Shown: positions 30,644 through 40,813 of the stretch, one piece after another | Layout of the letters: every line of letters starts with the position of its first letter | How positions within the stretch are numbered: position 1 is the first letter of the stretch | From: Diaporthe sp. PMI_573 | Lineage: Eukaryota > Ascomycota > Sordariomycetes > Diaporthales > Diaporthaceae | Length of the DNA: 64,000 nt | Direction of reading: 5' to 3' | Assembly (NCBI GenBank): GCA_021399435.1 | Contig: JAJTUP010000116.1 | Span: 62,001-126,000, forward strand | Translations under genes and position numbers: made by a program | The notes under the pieces: generated by a model | Told to the model about the DNA's origin: nothing | The model's database searches: none | The model's input: the letters and a program-made list of their open reading frames with translations, nothing else

Positions 30644-31724
30644 ATGGCTACGACGCTTTGGGCCCAACAAGCCGTAGAAGGGTTTTTTCGAAGGCGTAAA
30701 TACCCCACCCAGTTCGAGTGCAACCGGATTGCGCAGAACGTTTCGGGCGCTTCCAACGTCCACAATGTCGACACGCCGGGCTCGATGAGCTACACCGTTG
30801 TCTGTACGGGCCGTCGCGCAGGAGACGGGAAGGACCTCGTGATATCCTTCCGAGAACCGGAAGCGCACCTCGATAAGTCTATGGAAGAGATGGCACAGGC
30901 GATCCATGGTGACCTCGTGCCCGCGACGTCCCGCTATGGTGTGATAGATGGCGCGGATCCACCCCTCACCATTTACACCATGCCGTATTTGAAGGGAATT
31001 TCGTGCCTCGACGCCCTGGCTTGCCAGGTGGAGATGGATGAGGCGAGCGTAGCTAGGCATGTTTGCTTTGTTCGGCACCTTGCGAGGTAAGTATGCTCGC
31101 ATCGGGCCATGGCTGAGGTAGCTTACACCGTTGCTAATGCTTGTTAGATATTTTGCCCGGTGTTGGTTGAAGCCGCAGCAAGTGACGGCAGAGGCACGAG
31201 CCGAGGCTATGGATGGAGCGCAACGCAGACTCGTTCTCCTATCGTCATCATGCATCCTCGGAGCCTCAACAGTGTCGGAATTAGAGCGTAGTCTTCCCAT
31301 CCTCTTCGCGCAAGAGTATCCGCAAGTTCTTACGCATGGCGATCTCTCCACAACCAACATCTTGGTCCATGAGGATACTTACGAAATTACGGGTATCGTC
31401 GACTGGTCTCTTGCAGCTCTGCTACCTTTCGGATTGGAGTTAGATTGCCTGTTCCTAACGACAGGGTATATGGACCGTGGCGGCTGGCATGACTACGCGT
31501 GCTGTCCGCAGCTTCGTGAGGCCTTTTGGTCCGAATTCTGGTCCGCCTCTGGCATTGGAGATAGTGCGCGGCGAAATGTTCGCAACATGGCCGAGCAGGC
31601 TGCCCGAATAGGTGCTATTCTTCGCTACGCTTTTCGACGAAATGCAAATGGCTCGCCCTCTGAGGCTTTGGTATCCGAAGAGGCCTTAGCATGGAGCTAC
31701 CTACGGGCATGGCTTGCCGCCTAG
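30644..31724 (+). CDS. Aminoglycoside-phosphotransferase (APH)-family kinase, two exons
   Basis: Predicted 339-residue small-molecule kinase. Exon 1 is 30644-31086, the intron 31087-31147 (GTAAGT donor, GCTAAT branch, TTGTTAG acceptor) and exon 2 31148-31724; the splice keeps frame and reads HLARYFARCW. The N-lobe contains SMSYTVVCTGRR and VISFREPE; the hinge region PLTIYTMPYLKGISCLDAL fits APH proteins. The catalytic Brenner motif LTHGDLSTTNILV (H211-G-D) and the metal-binding Asp in IVDWS (D233) are intact. The ATG at 30644 has a good context (GCCATGG), though the frame is open further upstream. Fungal members are numerous and mostly of unknown substrate. It starts about 200 bp after the hairpin array. 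Confidence 0.85.
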
Positions 31725-32004
31725 CTGGTAATGCAACCAGTTCAAATCTATCAGTCAGATTCATTCTTGACTGCCTGCAACTGCCGGTCAATCTGATACA
31801 AATCCCTCGAGCTAGCAATGTCACTCTTTCGCAAGTGGAATAACAACACCTTTTGAAGGTTCCTTGTAAGATTTGACGTGAATGAGAGATATTCTTTCGG
31901 GAGCTTGGGTCTTTGGCATATATTTAAGACTGACGGAATTCCCCGAGAGTAAAGAGCCTGCTTTGTGGAATTGGGAAGTACATAGGATGGCTTGCTTTGC
32001 ATTC
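31725..32004. other. Convergent 3' spacer
   Basis: Spacer between the APH gene (plus) and the protein kinase gene (minus). No coding or repeat feature is seen. Confidence 0.4.
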
Positions 32005-32817
32005 TTAGTCGTCGAATGTTGGCTCGTCCAACCAATTGCGAATCTTTTCCAGAGCAAAAAAATCATGCTGCTTGTCCGATGTGTGATAATCCTTCAGCTC
32101 TCCATCGATCCATCCCTTGGTCCCCCGGCTGGTTCCCAATTTGGCACCTATCACGCGCACGGAGCCGAAGTCGATAACGATCGGCATGCCTTCCAGATCG
32201 ATTAAGATGTTCCCCGGATTGACGTCGTTATGAGCCAAACCGAGGGAGTGTATATGATGGATGGCCAACTCGATAGCTTTCATGAAGGGTCCCTTATCTA
32301 CCGACCCAACCTTGTTCCTCAAATAATCAGTTAGGGTGTTGGGGTGGCGGTCGAGAACGAGACCGGTGATGCGGCCACGGCGAACTCGGCAGCCATGATA
32401 ACGGACGATGTTGGAGTGTGGGTGTTGAGCGAGCACCTCCATTACCCTGGCTTCTTCGAGTAGATCTTGGGGTATAAGCTCGAGGACGTTATGTTCTTGG
32501 AAGACGTCGTACAGAGGAAGGTTTGGGCGTTTGATGTAGATATCGATTACGGTGTCCTGGGCCAGGGTAAGCTTCCCGCGATGGAGCGCCCATTCTGGAA
32601 ATAGGGTATTATCTGGGATAGGAACGAGGGCAGATGTGAGTTGTTCAAAGGTGACGTTGTGTCTCGGATGATTCGTCTTGCCAAAGTAGGCGACGTCATC
32701 TTCGTCAACCAGCGCAAAGGTTGAGTGTTTGAATTCGCCGGTTTCGCCGTCGACCTCCTCGTGGAAGAATGCAAGGTCTTCCCATGATGTGACTTTAGCT
32801 GCCATGACGGGAATCAT
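32005..32817 (-). CDS. Serine/threonine protein kinase-like protein
   Basis: About 270 residues if started at 32817 (MIPVMAAK); 32805 is the alternative, and the frame is open to 33018. The N-terminal ~100 residues are unlike kinases. The domain then shows EEARVMEVLAQHPHSNIVRY (alphaC), GLVLDRHPNTLTDYLRN (hinge), a catalytic loop HNDVNPGNILID (HND instead of HRD) and DFGSVRVIG. The N-lobe Lys is probably in VIDIYIKRP. The C-lobe is short and ends soon after KQHDFFALEKIRNWLDEPTF, as in many small fungal kinases. Substrate unknown. The 5' flank is a repeat block and then a hAT insertion at 33226. Confidence 0.75.
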   Translation of the reverse strand: MIPVMAAKVTSWEDLAFFHEEVDGETGEFKHSTFALVDEDDVAYFGKTNHPRHNVTFEQLTSALVPIPDNTLFPEWALHRGKLTLAQDTVIDIYIKRPNLPLYDVFQEHNVLELIPQDLLEEARVMEVLAQHPHSNIVRYHGCRVRRGRITGLVLDRHPNTLTDYLRNKVGSVDKGPFMKAIELAIHHIHSLGLAHNDVNPGNILIDLEGMPIVIDFGSVRVIGAKLGTSRGTKGWIDGELKDYHTSDKQHDFFALEKIRNWLDEPTFDD

Positions 32818-32977
32818 CTCACTACAGAGCATGAGGAGTGTTATTTTTTCAGTGCTCTTCTTCTCCCCTTTTCCATGTTTATTTGTTTGGTGGGTGGGGC
32901 ACGGCCCACACCGGCGGCCATGTACTGCCCATTTCCAGCAGCCAGTGTCGGCCCAACCAGCGCCGGCCGTCCGCCTA

Positions 32978-33180
32978 CCCAGTATTGGCCCAAATGCAAC
33001 CCCACACTTGAGGCGCATACATGTTGGTTCAACATCTTATTGGCCCAGCATTAAGGCAAATGTAACCAACACACTTAAAGCGCATAAATGTTGGTTCAAC
33101 ATCGAACCAACGTATAATGCTTATTGGCCCAGCATCGAGGCAAATGCAACCAACGCACTTGAAGCGCTCGCAAGAACTGG
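32978..33180. repeat. Imperfect 55-85 bp tandem repeat
   Basis: Three units begin TATTGGCCCA (near 32980, 33040 and 33122) and share GGCAAATG.AACCAAC.CACTT, and GTTGGTTCAACATC in the first two. The array lies between the kinase start (32817, minus) and the hAT element, outside the hAT target duplication, so it is host or older repeat sequence in the kinase's upstream region. Confidence 0.65.
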
Positions 33181-33225
33181 GAAAGATACTTTGCTTTCTG
33201 TGGGGCCCAGTAATTCGAGAAAGCC

Positions 33226-33233
33226 GTCACAAT
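33226..33233. repeat. 8-bp target-site duplication, left
   Basis: GTCACAAT directly precedes the hAT left end. The same eight bases follow its right end at 35707-35714. Confidence 0.93.
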
Positions 33234-35706
33234 TAGTGATGTTGTACAGTTTGTACAACCTTGTTGTACGTACGTACGTACAGGAAGAAAATGTACGTAC
33301 ATGTACTATGTACGTACGACTGAGCCCACTATATTCCAAATCAGGTAATTTATGGGTCATGCCGTACAAGTACGGAGCTGTACAAAACTTTGCCGGCTTA
33401 ACAACTCAGCGTTACTCTGCCATTCTCTCCCAATTGAACGCATCGCCAAAAAAGATGGCCCCTGCCAAAGCTGACGCTGCCTTCATTTGGCGACAGTTTA
33501 TCGACCTCGGCCGCTCGAACCCCAAGAAAAGCAAGCGATACAGATGCCGTCACTGCCAGAAGGACTTTGCAGCGACCTCTGTTGGGAGGCCGAAAGAGCA
33601 CCTCGCTGCGTGTGACAAATGGCAAGCTACGCAGCGACAAGAGCGCCAAGCTCGAGATAACGCCGGCTATCTTCCCTCATATTCTGAAGCTGTACAAAAG
33701 AAGATAACGGAGGTCGGAATTCAGCATATCTCTCAGGACGAGAGCCGCAGTTTCACCTATGATGCCGCCGCTGCTGTAATCGCCGGCGGTCGCCCCTTCA
33801 GCCTCTTCGAGAGCCGTCGTTGGCGTTGTTTCTTCACTCGCATCAAGCCTGGCTGGAAGCCCCCTAGCCGTGCCGTCATCACGCGAATTCTTCCCGAGTT
33901 CTATCAGGAAATCTATGACGAGGTTTTCAAACGTATTACCAGCTCGGAATGGTTCAACATCATATTTGACGCCTCCGATAATGTCTCGGGCCACAGGATC
34001 GTTAATATCTCGGTACAGGTACCAGACGGCCCGGCCTTCTACTGGAAAACACTTGACACGGGAGACGAACAGCACACGGCAGAGAACTGGGTGCGGCTGA
34101 TCTGGGGAGAAATGCAGCAACTGTGTGGCGGCGATCTCTCCAGGATCAATTCTATCTGTACGGATACCGAAAATACGATGCGCTCTGTACACAACCTGCT
34201 AGGGGGATTCCCAGAGCTCTCACACATCAACTTCTCTCTGTGCGATTCTCACGGCCTTCAGCTTCTGATTAAAGATATTCTTCTTCTTCCCTTCTTCGAG
34301 GATCTCTTTAACAACGTCAGCACCCTGCTCGTGTTCTTCTCACGGTCTAAATTACAATTACAAAGATTGAGAATGTGCCAGCGCACAAGGTGGAACGGAG
34401 TAACTCGCGCGCTGATCAGAAGGTACCGGTGAATTGTTAGCTGCGACTGAGAAATCGATATACTAACCTGCTCGTTCCGAACAGTATAATTACACGCTGG
34501 GGTTCCCAGTACAATTCTTTCTTCTCCCTCCTCCGTTCTCGAGATCCTGCCAGAGACTGGTCTGTTCGAAAAGATGTACGGGATGAGTTGCGATCTCAAG
34601 ATTGCCCCGTTCTCCTGCCCGAAGCGGTTCGGATCATCAAAGACAGCAGCTTCTGGCTAGAACTCGAGGCTGCGATCGCTGTGCTGAAACCGGTGAACGA
34701 CTTTCAACACGCTTCTGAGGCTGATGGGGCGGGAATTGCACACGTTGTAAATCGCTGGCTGCAAATCAAAAGCAAATGGGCTGAGATGAGAGAGGCTGAT
34801 CAGTTCCCTGATATTCCGTGGGACGATATTGACGCTATATTCAAAGCTAGGCTTGATAAGCAAACGTACGATATACATTGGATCGCCGATGCCCTCCGGC
34901 CTGATACAACAGGTCCAAACTCGAAACTTCCGCCTAGCGTCTTTGCACGCGTACAAGAATATTTGCAGAAACAGCTGGAAAATGACGACGAGTATCACCG
35001 TGCCCTCTCCGAATTCACACACTTCCGAATGCGTACAGGCGGCCCAGACGGCTTATTCAATAAGCACAGCGCTGTATACGACGATGGTTTCAGGCCAGCA
35101 ATGGCGTGGCAGTGCCTCCTCAACCAGGGCTCGATTCTGGCTAGAGTAGCTGTGAAGGTAATGAACACGCTTGCAAACTCCGTACCTTCAGAACGAAGTT
35201 TCTCTGCTATCAGGTTCATACACACGAAAGCTCGAAATCGCCTTACGCCCATGCACGCGGACATGCAGGCCTTCATTTTTATGAATGATCGCGTATTAGA
35301 TCGCCTTAAGGATCAGAAGTACGCGCATAAAAAGCGCTGGGCGGATCTTGAGGAGAAGGACTGGCTGGAACTTGAAGATTCGTACCTCGAGTTGTTTGTG
35401 AATGCGCAGGGCAAGAAGGTCTGGATGGATGGTGTGATGGCCTCTGCCAATGGAGATTTCGAGTGGGAAGGTGTCTTACAGTCGACAGGTGATATATTGG
35501 GGGTTGGTACTGAAGTGGAATCAGTGGTTGGAGATTAGAGTGACAGGAGACCAGGACCGTATGAATGCTCGTACTCAACTATTGCCGAAAAAGGAAGGAG
35601 GAAATTTGTATGGTACAATTTTGTACGTACAGAAAAGTTGTACGTACGTACAGCTACCCAAAATACAGTACGTACGTACGTACGTGTACAGAAAAATGCA
35701 TCACTA
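33234..35706 (+). mobile_element. Apparently intact hAT transposon, 2,473 bp
   Basis: Begins TAGTGATG and ends CATCACTA, with perfect 8-bp GTCACAAT duplications outside. Both subterminal regions are rich in GTAC/TACGTACG tandem motifs (33270-33320 and 35615-35690), likely transposase-binding sites. One two-exon transposase gene fills the interior. The intact coding sequence and unmutated duplication suggest a recent insertion. It lies about 170 bp upstream of the gene at 35884 and about 400 bp upstream of the kinase on the other side. Confidence 0.95.
33455..35538 (+). CDS. hAT transposase, two exons, intact
   Basis: Predicted 675-residue transposase. Exon 1 (33455 to 34422 or 34428) holds a BED-type finger (CRHCQKDFAATSVGRPKEHL then AAC), the first catalytic region WFNIIFDASDNVSGHRIVNI (DUF659-like), ICTDTENTMRSVHNLLGG and the CDSHGLQLLIKDI block. 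The intron ends at 34484 (TACTAAC branch, AACAG acceptor); both donor choices keep frame. Exon 2 (34485-35538) has IITRWGSQYNSFFSLLRS, an alpha-helical region and the C-terminal dimerisation block (LANSVPSERSFSAIRFIHTK). There are no stops or frameshifts. The ATG at 33455 is chosen because the upstream open sequence includes the target duplication and TIR. It is likely active or recently active. Confidence 0.9.
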
Positions 35707-35714
35707 GTCACAAT
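35707..35714. repeat. 8-bp target-site duplication, right
   Basis: GTCACAAT directly follows the hAT right end and is identical to 33226-33233. Confidence 0.93.
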
Positions 35715-35883
35715 CGTCTTAACTAGCTATAAATACCCTCCCCCCCCCCATGGGCCTTGGTAGGAATCCCACAAGCATAAGTTCTTTGCCTACCGACTCC
35801 TTACCTAACTACCACTACCTCGTACATTTCAAGGTCGAAACACTCTCACAGTCGCAACCCTCAACCCGCTCTTACTAGTCAGC

Positions 35884-36704
35884 ATGGCAGCTATTAGCGT
35901 TCTTCCCTCTATTGGCGGCCTGCAGCGCCCTCTAACCAGCGAGGACCTGGAACTCTCGCGTACTGTGTATGCCTTCTCCTTGGTCGGCTTGAAGGTTAGT
36001 CAGTTGCTAATATCCCACGCCTATAGGCACAACCGCCTCGTTCATCCTGAAGAGCAGCCAGAGATCTCCGATGCAACGCTCAAGGCCTTGGGCGAACTTT
36101 TCGTTCGCAACGACGCCCAGGCCGTCTTCGGTATCCATCTGCTCCACAGCCACTTTGTCGCACCCGAAGGCACGGTGCTTCTCGGAATTGAGGCTCAGCT
36201 GTCGAAGACTTCGACGGCCTGCTGGACCAAGCCCGTTCCTGCGGCGCAGCTAACCGACAAGCAGTCCACGGCCACGTGTTCAGTCTGCAATCCGACGGGA
36301 CTTTCGTCCCATACGAGCTCCAAGAGGGCGAGGTGGATGTCAAGGTAGCTAGCATTCAGCCCGCCTTCTTTCAGGAGCTCGCCGCCTTTCTGCACAGCAA
36401 CAACTTGGCCGATCTGGTTGCTTTGCAACTTCTGGATGGCTCAGAGAGTCGCAAGAGGATGGAGCTTCTGGTTGGGCCACAAGCTACTCTGATGGTGGAC
36501 GAGAAGGACCTCATCGGATTTGACCCGCCTCGCATCACTACTGGTTGGACTTTCACAGTAGGAAACGATGGGATCATTTCTTGCAAGGGAAATGATGTCT
36601 ACTCGGCGAAGAAGAACACCCACCAGGTCTTCCAAGACTCGAAGCCGCTTCCTACGGTCGAGGCTTTGCTGGAGGCTCTCCGTGGGGAGGGAATCATCGC
36701 TTGA
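35884..36704 (+). CDS. Conserved-type hypothetical protein with one frame change
   Basis: First part: MAAISVLPSIGGLQRPLTSE through HPEEQPEISDATLKALGELF, FVRNDAQAVFGIHLLHSHFV and EGTVLLGIEAQ. The sense then moves by one base near 36200 into VEDFDGLLDQARSCGAANRQ, then HGHVFSLQSDGTFVPYELQE, PAFFQELAAFLHSNNLADLV and the final stop at 36704. The continuous look of both halves suggests one gene of about 270 residues with a 1-bp indel; a 32-bp candidate intron (35995-36026) breaks frame and is not used. The family resembles unannotated fungal proteins I have seen, with no known function. A fresh hAT lies 170 bp upstream, probably in its promoter. Confidence 0.55.
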
Positions 36705-37087
36705 TCTCGTTCGGTACAGACAGATGTCACCCACGCACCCACGCACCCACGCACAGCAGCTTCTCGACCTCGATAGTCAGTTATCTTTCTTTTCTTGTGT
36801 GCTTTGTGCTCTGAGCAAATGGTAGAACATCACTCATTTCCTGCACTATACCGTCAACAGGGCTGTTTTTGTGTTGTGGCAGTGGCGAATTTAACTTCAA
36901 GCGGAAACCCCCACTGGGTACAAACATACCTAGTCACACCTTCGTTTTTGGTGATTCTAGCAATCAAGTTTTCTTCGCACATTCTGAGCAGACCTATTTC
37001 GAAGATATCGTGACTATATCTTGCCCCCTCGGTGCAGGCGATTCCTTCGGCCTGCAGACGGTGCGTGCCAGCCCACACTGCCCTTAT
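36705..37087. other. 3' flank, no supported gene
   Basis: Contains a short CCCACGCA-type tandem near 36730 and small chance frames. Nothing else is seen. Confidence 0.4.
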
Positions 37088-37268
37088 TTAGTGTAATGTT
37101 GTGAAGATGTAACAGTAGGGTCCGCCGACCATCATGAGGACATCCTCGTAGCAGAGGGCTTTGGGCCGGTTCCGCTTAGGGGTCTCTAGCAGCAGCGTAC
37201 AAAGCTCCCCGGAATCGGGATCGTTGGGTTCTTCCTCAGCCTCAGCATCACCATCAGCGGAAACGATA

Positions 37269-39173
37269 CCGTATATACTCGACAAATTCACGATACCCCC
37301 GGTCACTAAGACTAGTCCTATTTTGGTCTAGTTTGAAGCCACCATGGCCAGGGTTTTGGATACACTAACAAGCTACAGTAATACAGTCTTGAACCTCCTC
37401 TTCCTTCACAAAGAGGTCCATCTCTTCCAGAGGTGTTACAGACACTTCCTCATACTCCATCTTCAAGGTAGGTTCCTTAGCCGTTTCCCAGCCTTCCCAG
37501 TTGATTTGAGAAGGCTCTATATCCTTGATACGGACCATGTTAACCTGACTTCCATCAGGACGAATAGAAATTCCAGTGTGAATGAAGGCATTCTGAACCA
37601 ACTCTGGCCTTTCTTCCAGACGTTTTACTGCCCTGGCTACTACCCAGGTAGTCATTATACGCATGTCAGAGACTGTCCATATATGTCCAGGGCTTTCCTT
37701 CTCTTTCTCTGTCATATATTCGTCAGTAAATTCCTGAAGCCAAAGCTTGAAGGGATGGTTGACTGCAGTATCCAATGGCTGAAGGAGACTAGTACAGCCA
37801 GCTGGTATCAATGCAATAGTAACCCCTAGATCCTTCAACTGTTGCTTGATAGTGTCAGTTACATGGAATCTAGCAACATCCATAACCAATAGGAAATCCT
37901 TCATATCCTTAGCTACTGCGTCTAGTTCTTCAGTAATCCATTTACCGAATAATTCCTCATTATTGTAAGCTGTAGGATTGAATTCCACAGTAACATCAGG
38001 ACTGTAGGATGAGGATTCCTGATTGTATATCCTTCCTGCAGGTCCTGAAGTACCATGGAATATAATCTTCGGCTTGAATCTCTGCATGCCATCTGCAGAG
38101 ATGTAGAGAATAAGAGTAGCTTGTCGTTTATCCCATCCACTCCGTTCTGTTTTTGCCTGTACTGACTTCGAGCCTGTAGAAGTATATGTACATCCAGAAT
38201 TATACTCAAATGGAATAGGAGTTTCGTCCAGATTTAGGATTGCTGATTTGGAGAACCGCCGAGGAGGTGAGTTGTTGACAACTGGTGCTGGTGCTGGTGC
38301 TGGTGCTGGTGCTGGTGCTGATACTGGTACTGAGAGAGAATCTCTTGGTTGAGATATACGTCTAATGAACTTGACGAAGTTATTCACAACTTCAAGGTAC
38401 TCTGCAGGAAGCTTGGTAGCCTTCTTAGTAACCCTTCTATGTGAAATCCTATGTCGATGTAGAAAGCCTCTAAACCAGCCGGTAGAGAATACCCAGAGGT
38501 GAACGCTTTCAGGGTAGGTGTCCTTAAATAGCCTTTTTGATTCTCGTCGAAACCAGCCGATAGAAACAATTCTATTTTCTGTTCGCCGTGTAAGAAAACA
38601 GGTGTAAAGCTTGTCTTCCAACTCTGGCCATCTAGGGTGATACCTTCGTTGATCTTCTTTGCGTACAAGCTGATCCCGCTTTTTCCACCAAGTCCTTATA
38701 GTTGCTTCAGGGATCTTGAAGAACTGGGAGGCTTCAAATAGTGTAGGAGGACGGAAGCCATCTTGGGAAGGTGGGAGGTCTTGTCGATAATGGCCACCTC
38801 TACCTCCAGTAGTTCCTGGGATACGGTGGTTCAAAAGAAATAGAAGAACTTCAACACGTTTTTTCTGCTTGTATGACCGTTCTACCCGTGTAACTGGCTT
38901 AAATGAAGGAGCTTTTCGCTCATGAAGGGGCTTGGGCTTTGGCCCTGGCTTTTTTTGTAGGATGTTGGTTGAGATTGGGCCTAGGGGAGGCATTGTGACC
39001 CATGAGACCAGCAGTAAACAAATAACTTCAAGATCGACGCGTTAGAGACGTGATGGGCATCTCTGGGGGGCTAAACCTAGCGTAGATTAGTAAGGTGGCT
39101 ATAGCTTCAGCCTAGGTAAGATTAGGCCTAATTAGGCGACCGGGGGTATCGTGAATTTGTCGAGTATATACGG
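37269..39173 (-). mobile_element. Apparently intact pogo-like transposon, 1,905 bp
   Basis: Perfect 36-bp terminal inverted repeats begin CCGTATATACTCGACAAATT at 37269 and end with the complement at 39173; TA target duplications lie at 37267-37268 and 39174-39175. A single intact transposase frame occupies the minus strand. The size, TA target and DDD residues fit the pogo branch of Tc1/mariner. There are no signs of RIP in this copy. Confidence 0.95.
37365..38993 (-). CDS. pogo-like DDE transposase, 542 residues, intact
   Basis: N-terminal basic region (KKPGPKPKPLHERKAPSFKP); a helix-turn-helix at about residues 85-115 (LFEASQFFKIPEATIRTWWK); a CENP-B-type second helical domain (WFRRESKRLFKDTYPESVHL, then STGWFRGFLHRHRI); a low-complexity Ala-Pro run; and a DDE domain. 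The catalytic acidic residues are visible in ILNLDETPIPFEY, LLVMDVARFH and TSLLQPLDTAVN. The C-terminus includes VQNAFIHTGISIRPDGSQVN. There are no stops or frameshifts, so catalysis is plausible. The ATG at 38993 lies 180 bp inside the right TIR. Confidence 0.93.
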   Translation of the reverse strand: MPPLGPISTNILQKKPGPKPKPLHERKAPSFKPVTRVERSYKQKKRVEVLLFLLNHRIPGTTGGRGGHYRQDLPPSQDGFRPPTLFEASQFFKIPEATIRTWWKKRDQLVRKEDQRRYHPRWPELEDKLYTCFLTRRTENRIVSIGWFRRESKRLFKDTYPESVHLWVFSTGWFRGFLHRHRISHRRVTKKATKLPAEYLEVVNNFVKFIRRISQPRDSLSVPVSAPAPAPAPAPAPVVNNSPPRRFSKSAILNLDETPIPFEYNSGCTYTSTGSKSVQAKTERSGWDKRQATLILYISADGMQRFKPKIIFHGTSGPAGRIYNQESSSYSPDVTVEFNPTAYNNEELFGKWITEELDAVAKDMKDFLLVMDVARFHVTDTIKQQLKDLGVTIALIPAGCTSLLQPLDTAVNHPFKLWLQEFTDEYMTEKEKESPGHIWTVSDMRIMTTWVVARAVKRLEERPELVQNAFIHTGISIRPDGSQVNMVRIKDIEPSQINWEGWETAKEPTLKMEYEEVSVTPLEEMDLFVKEEEVQDCITVAC

Positions 39174-39279
39174 TATTTTTGGCATCGACAAGTTGTTGCA
39201 GGGAGCCGTCTTTTGCAGGCTTCCACTCGTTTTCTACTAGCTCAAGAAGCTCAGAAACACAGAGGGATAATCACATCAT

Positions 39280-39762
39280 TGTTATGAGCCAACAGGCGTG
39301 GCACCCAGGGGACCCATTTGGGTAGCCTCGGCAGCCAGAAACGAATGCCACGACGTCAGACAACAGGCACTAGGATGAGGAGTCGCAAAAACACGAGATG
39401 ACTAAGCAGGGCTTAGATCAGCAACCCAGGGTTAGGGTCAGGGACCCACCCAGCCCAAGGTTGCCCATCGACATGACAATGGGCACCCATGGGCCACCAT
39501 GGGCAACGATGGGCACACCACCAGGAACCACTGAAGAGATGGACTATATAGGAACACGCTCACTACCATTAGATAGCACTAGGACAGGACAGCTCTTCAG
39601 CAGTCAATCTAAGTATCCAAGTATTCACCACTTGAATAGCCTTCATCGGCTGTGATCATTGTCAGAACCCTTATTGCTCAATCAACCGCCTTGTTACGTA
39701 TTCCGAACATAAACCCTTTGGTTACTCAGGTTTAAAGGACTCGGAAACCAGTGATCATCACA
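39280..39762. mobile_element. Solo LTR, 483 bp
   Basis: Starts TGTTATGAGCC and ends GATCATCACA, giving TG..CA ends with near-matching inverted tips (TGTTATGA and TCATCACA). It is flanked by 5-bp direct repeats ATCAT at 39275-39279 and 39763-39767. No coding or primer-binding sequence follows, so it is a solo LTR left by recombination. The orientation is not determined. It contains several ATGGGCA-type internal repeats at 39480-39515. Confidence 0.8.
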
Positions 39763-39767
39763 ATCAT

Positions 39768-40813
39768 AGGAAGCAGGGGCGTTGTCTTGGGGATCTAACT
39801 AACACCGGTTGAGGCCCGAGGACATAACGAAAGAAAGCTGATAAGATCTAGGCCTTGGGCTTAGAATTTTCCAATATATTCGATATCATGTATACTAGCC
39901 GCAAGTCATACTTTAAAGCAACGTCTGCGGTATTGATTTCTATCGCCCTCAGGATCGCCCGTATTAGTATTTTCTTGTATAGACGAGGAAGGATATCGAG
40001 AATGATGCTCGCCTAGAACGAAAATGAGTTCTATGTTGTAAAAAGACACGCCATAGTTAGGGGCTCTAATCTGGGTAGATCTTGCTATAGGGGATAACTC
40101 TAAGTGAACTGTAGGATTGGTTTTATTGAATTTTCGGCTGGAGGCCTGAAACTACTTTGTGTACTGCGCAGCGATTTTAGAGTCGAAGTCCAGAGCCACA
40201 AATCTGAGACTTGCCGCATTGTAAGCCATGCTAGCGGATTAGCCCGTGGTTCGTTGTGCCAAGTCCTTCCTGGCCTGGTAACAAGGCTGTTATTGCCCAA
40301 TTTGTCTGGCGAGCATACCAACGAATGACTTGATCAGCACTGTGGGGGTGGGGGGGGCAGAAGCAATGTAAGCAGCTATAGAACGAAGATCTCATTATCA
40401 GCATATAGTAATGCATTGCCGCGACTTTCGGAAATGTGCCTAAATCCATAGGTATAGCTTGGCAGGTATAATTAAACAGCTTTAATCGGAAGACTATGAT
40501 TAGAGGAATATATGTAGATTAGCCGGTAGAAAGATAATTTATAATTAGCAGCTATTGCCCAGCAGATAAGTTGGGACGTCGACCTACATTGTTATAGTAC
40601 AAGTACACCCCTAGCGGGCACCTTGCCATTCTGCCGGCCAAGCTATTGTCGTATCCTCCTCTGCCAATAGATTTAGCATTTTCTGCCGTCACAAATCGCG
40701 CCCACCCAGTAAACACAAGCCCTGGCCGGATTGATTCTGATAGCCAATCAAAAGGAAGATTTCTGCCGGTCTAACTCGTTCCAGGTTTCATTGGCACCCA
40801 CTCGAGGGCTTAC
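39768..40813. other. AT-rich intergenic, no supported gene
   Basis: Small opposed frames at about 40100-40330 overlap on both strands and have no recognisable domain. A poly-G tract lies near 40350. No RNA gene or TE end was seen. Confidence 0.4.

Larger units (their letters stand above)
37088..39272 (-). pseudogene. Unidentified reading frame split by the pogo insertion
   Basis: Minus-strand sequence right of the element (about 39266-39176) reads LLELVENEWKPAKDGSLQQL. With the element and one TA removed, it continues in frame on the left side (37266-37088) as IVSADGDAEAEEEPNDPDSG and ends with MMVGGPYCYIFTTLH at a stop. The joined frame is about 90 codons and is open on its 5' side only to a TGA near 39273, next to the solo LTR. 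I recognise no domain. It could be part of an older gene or TE. The join shows that the pogo element landed in an open frame. Confidence 0.4.

Noticed and set aside
32729..33454. Upstream extension of the hAT transposase frame
   Set aside because: It crosses the target duplication and the element's left end, so it cannot be part of the transposase.
35995..36026. 32-bp intron in the gene at 35884
   Set aside because: Shorter than credible for these fungi, and removing it brings a stop codon in frame.
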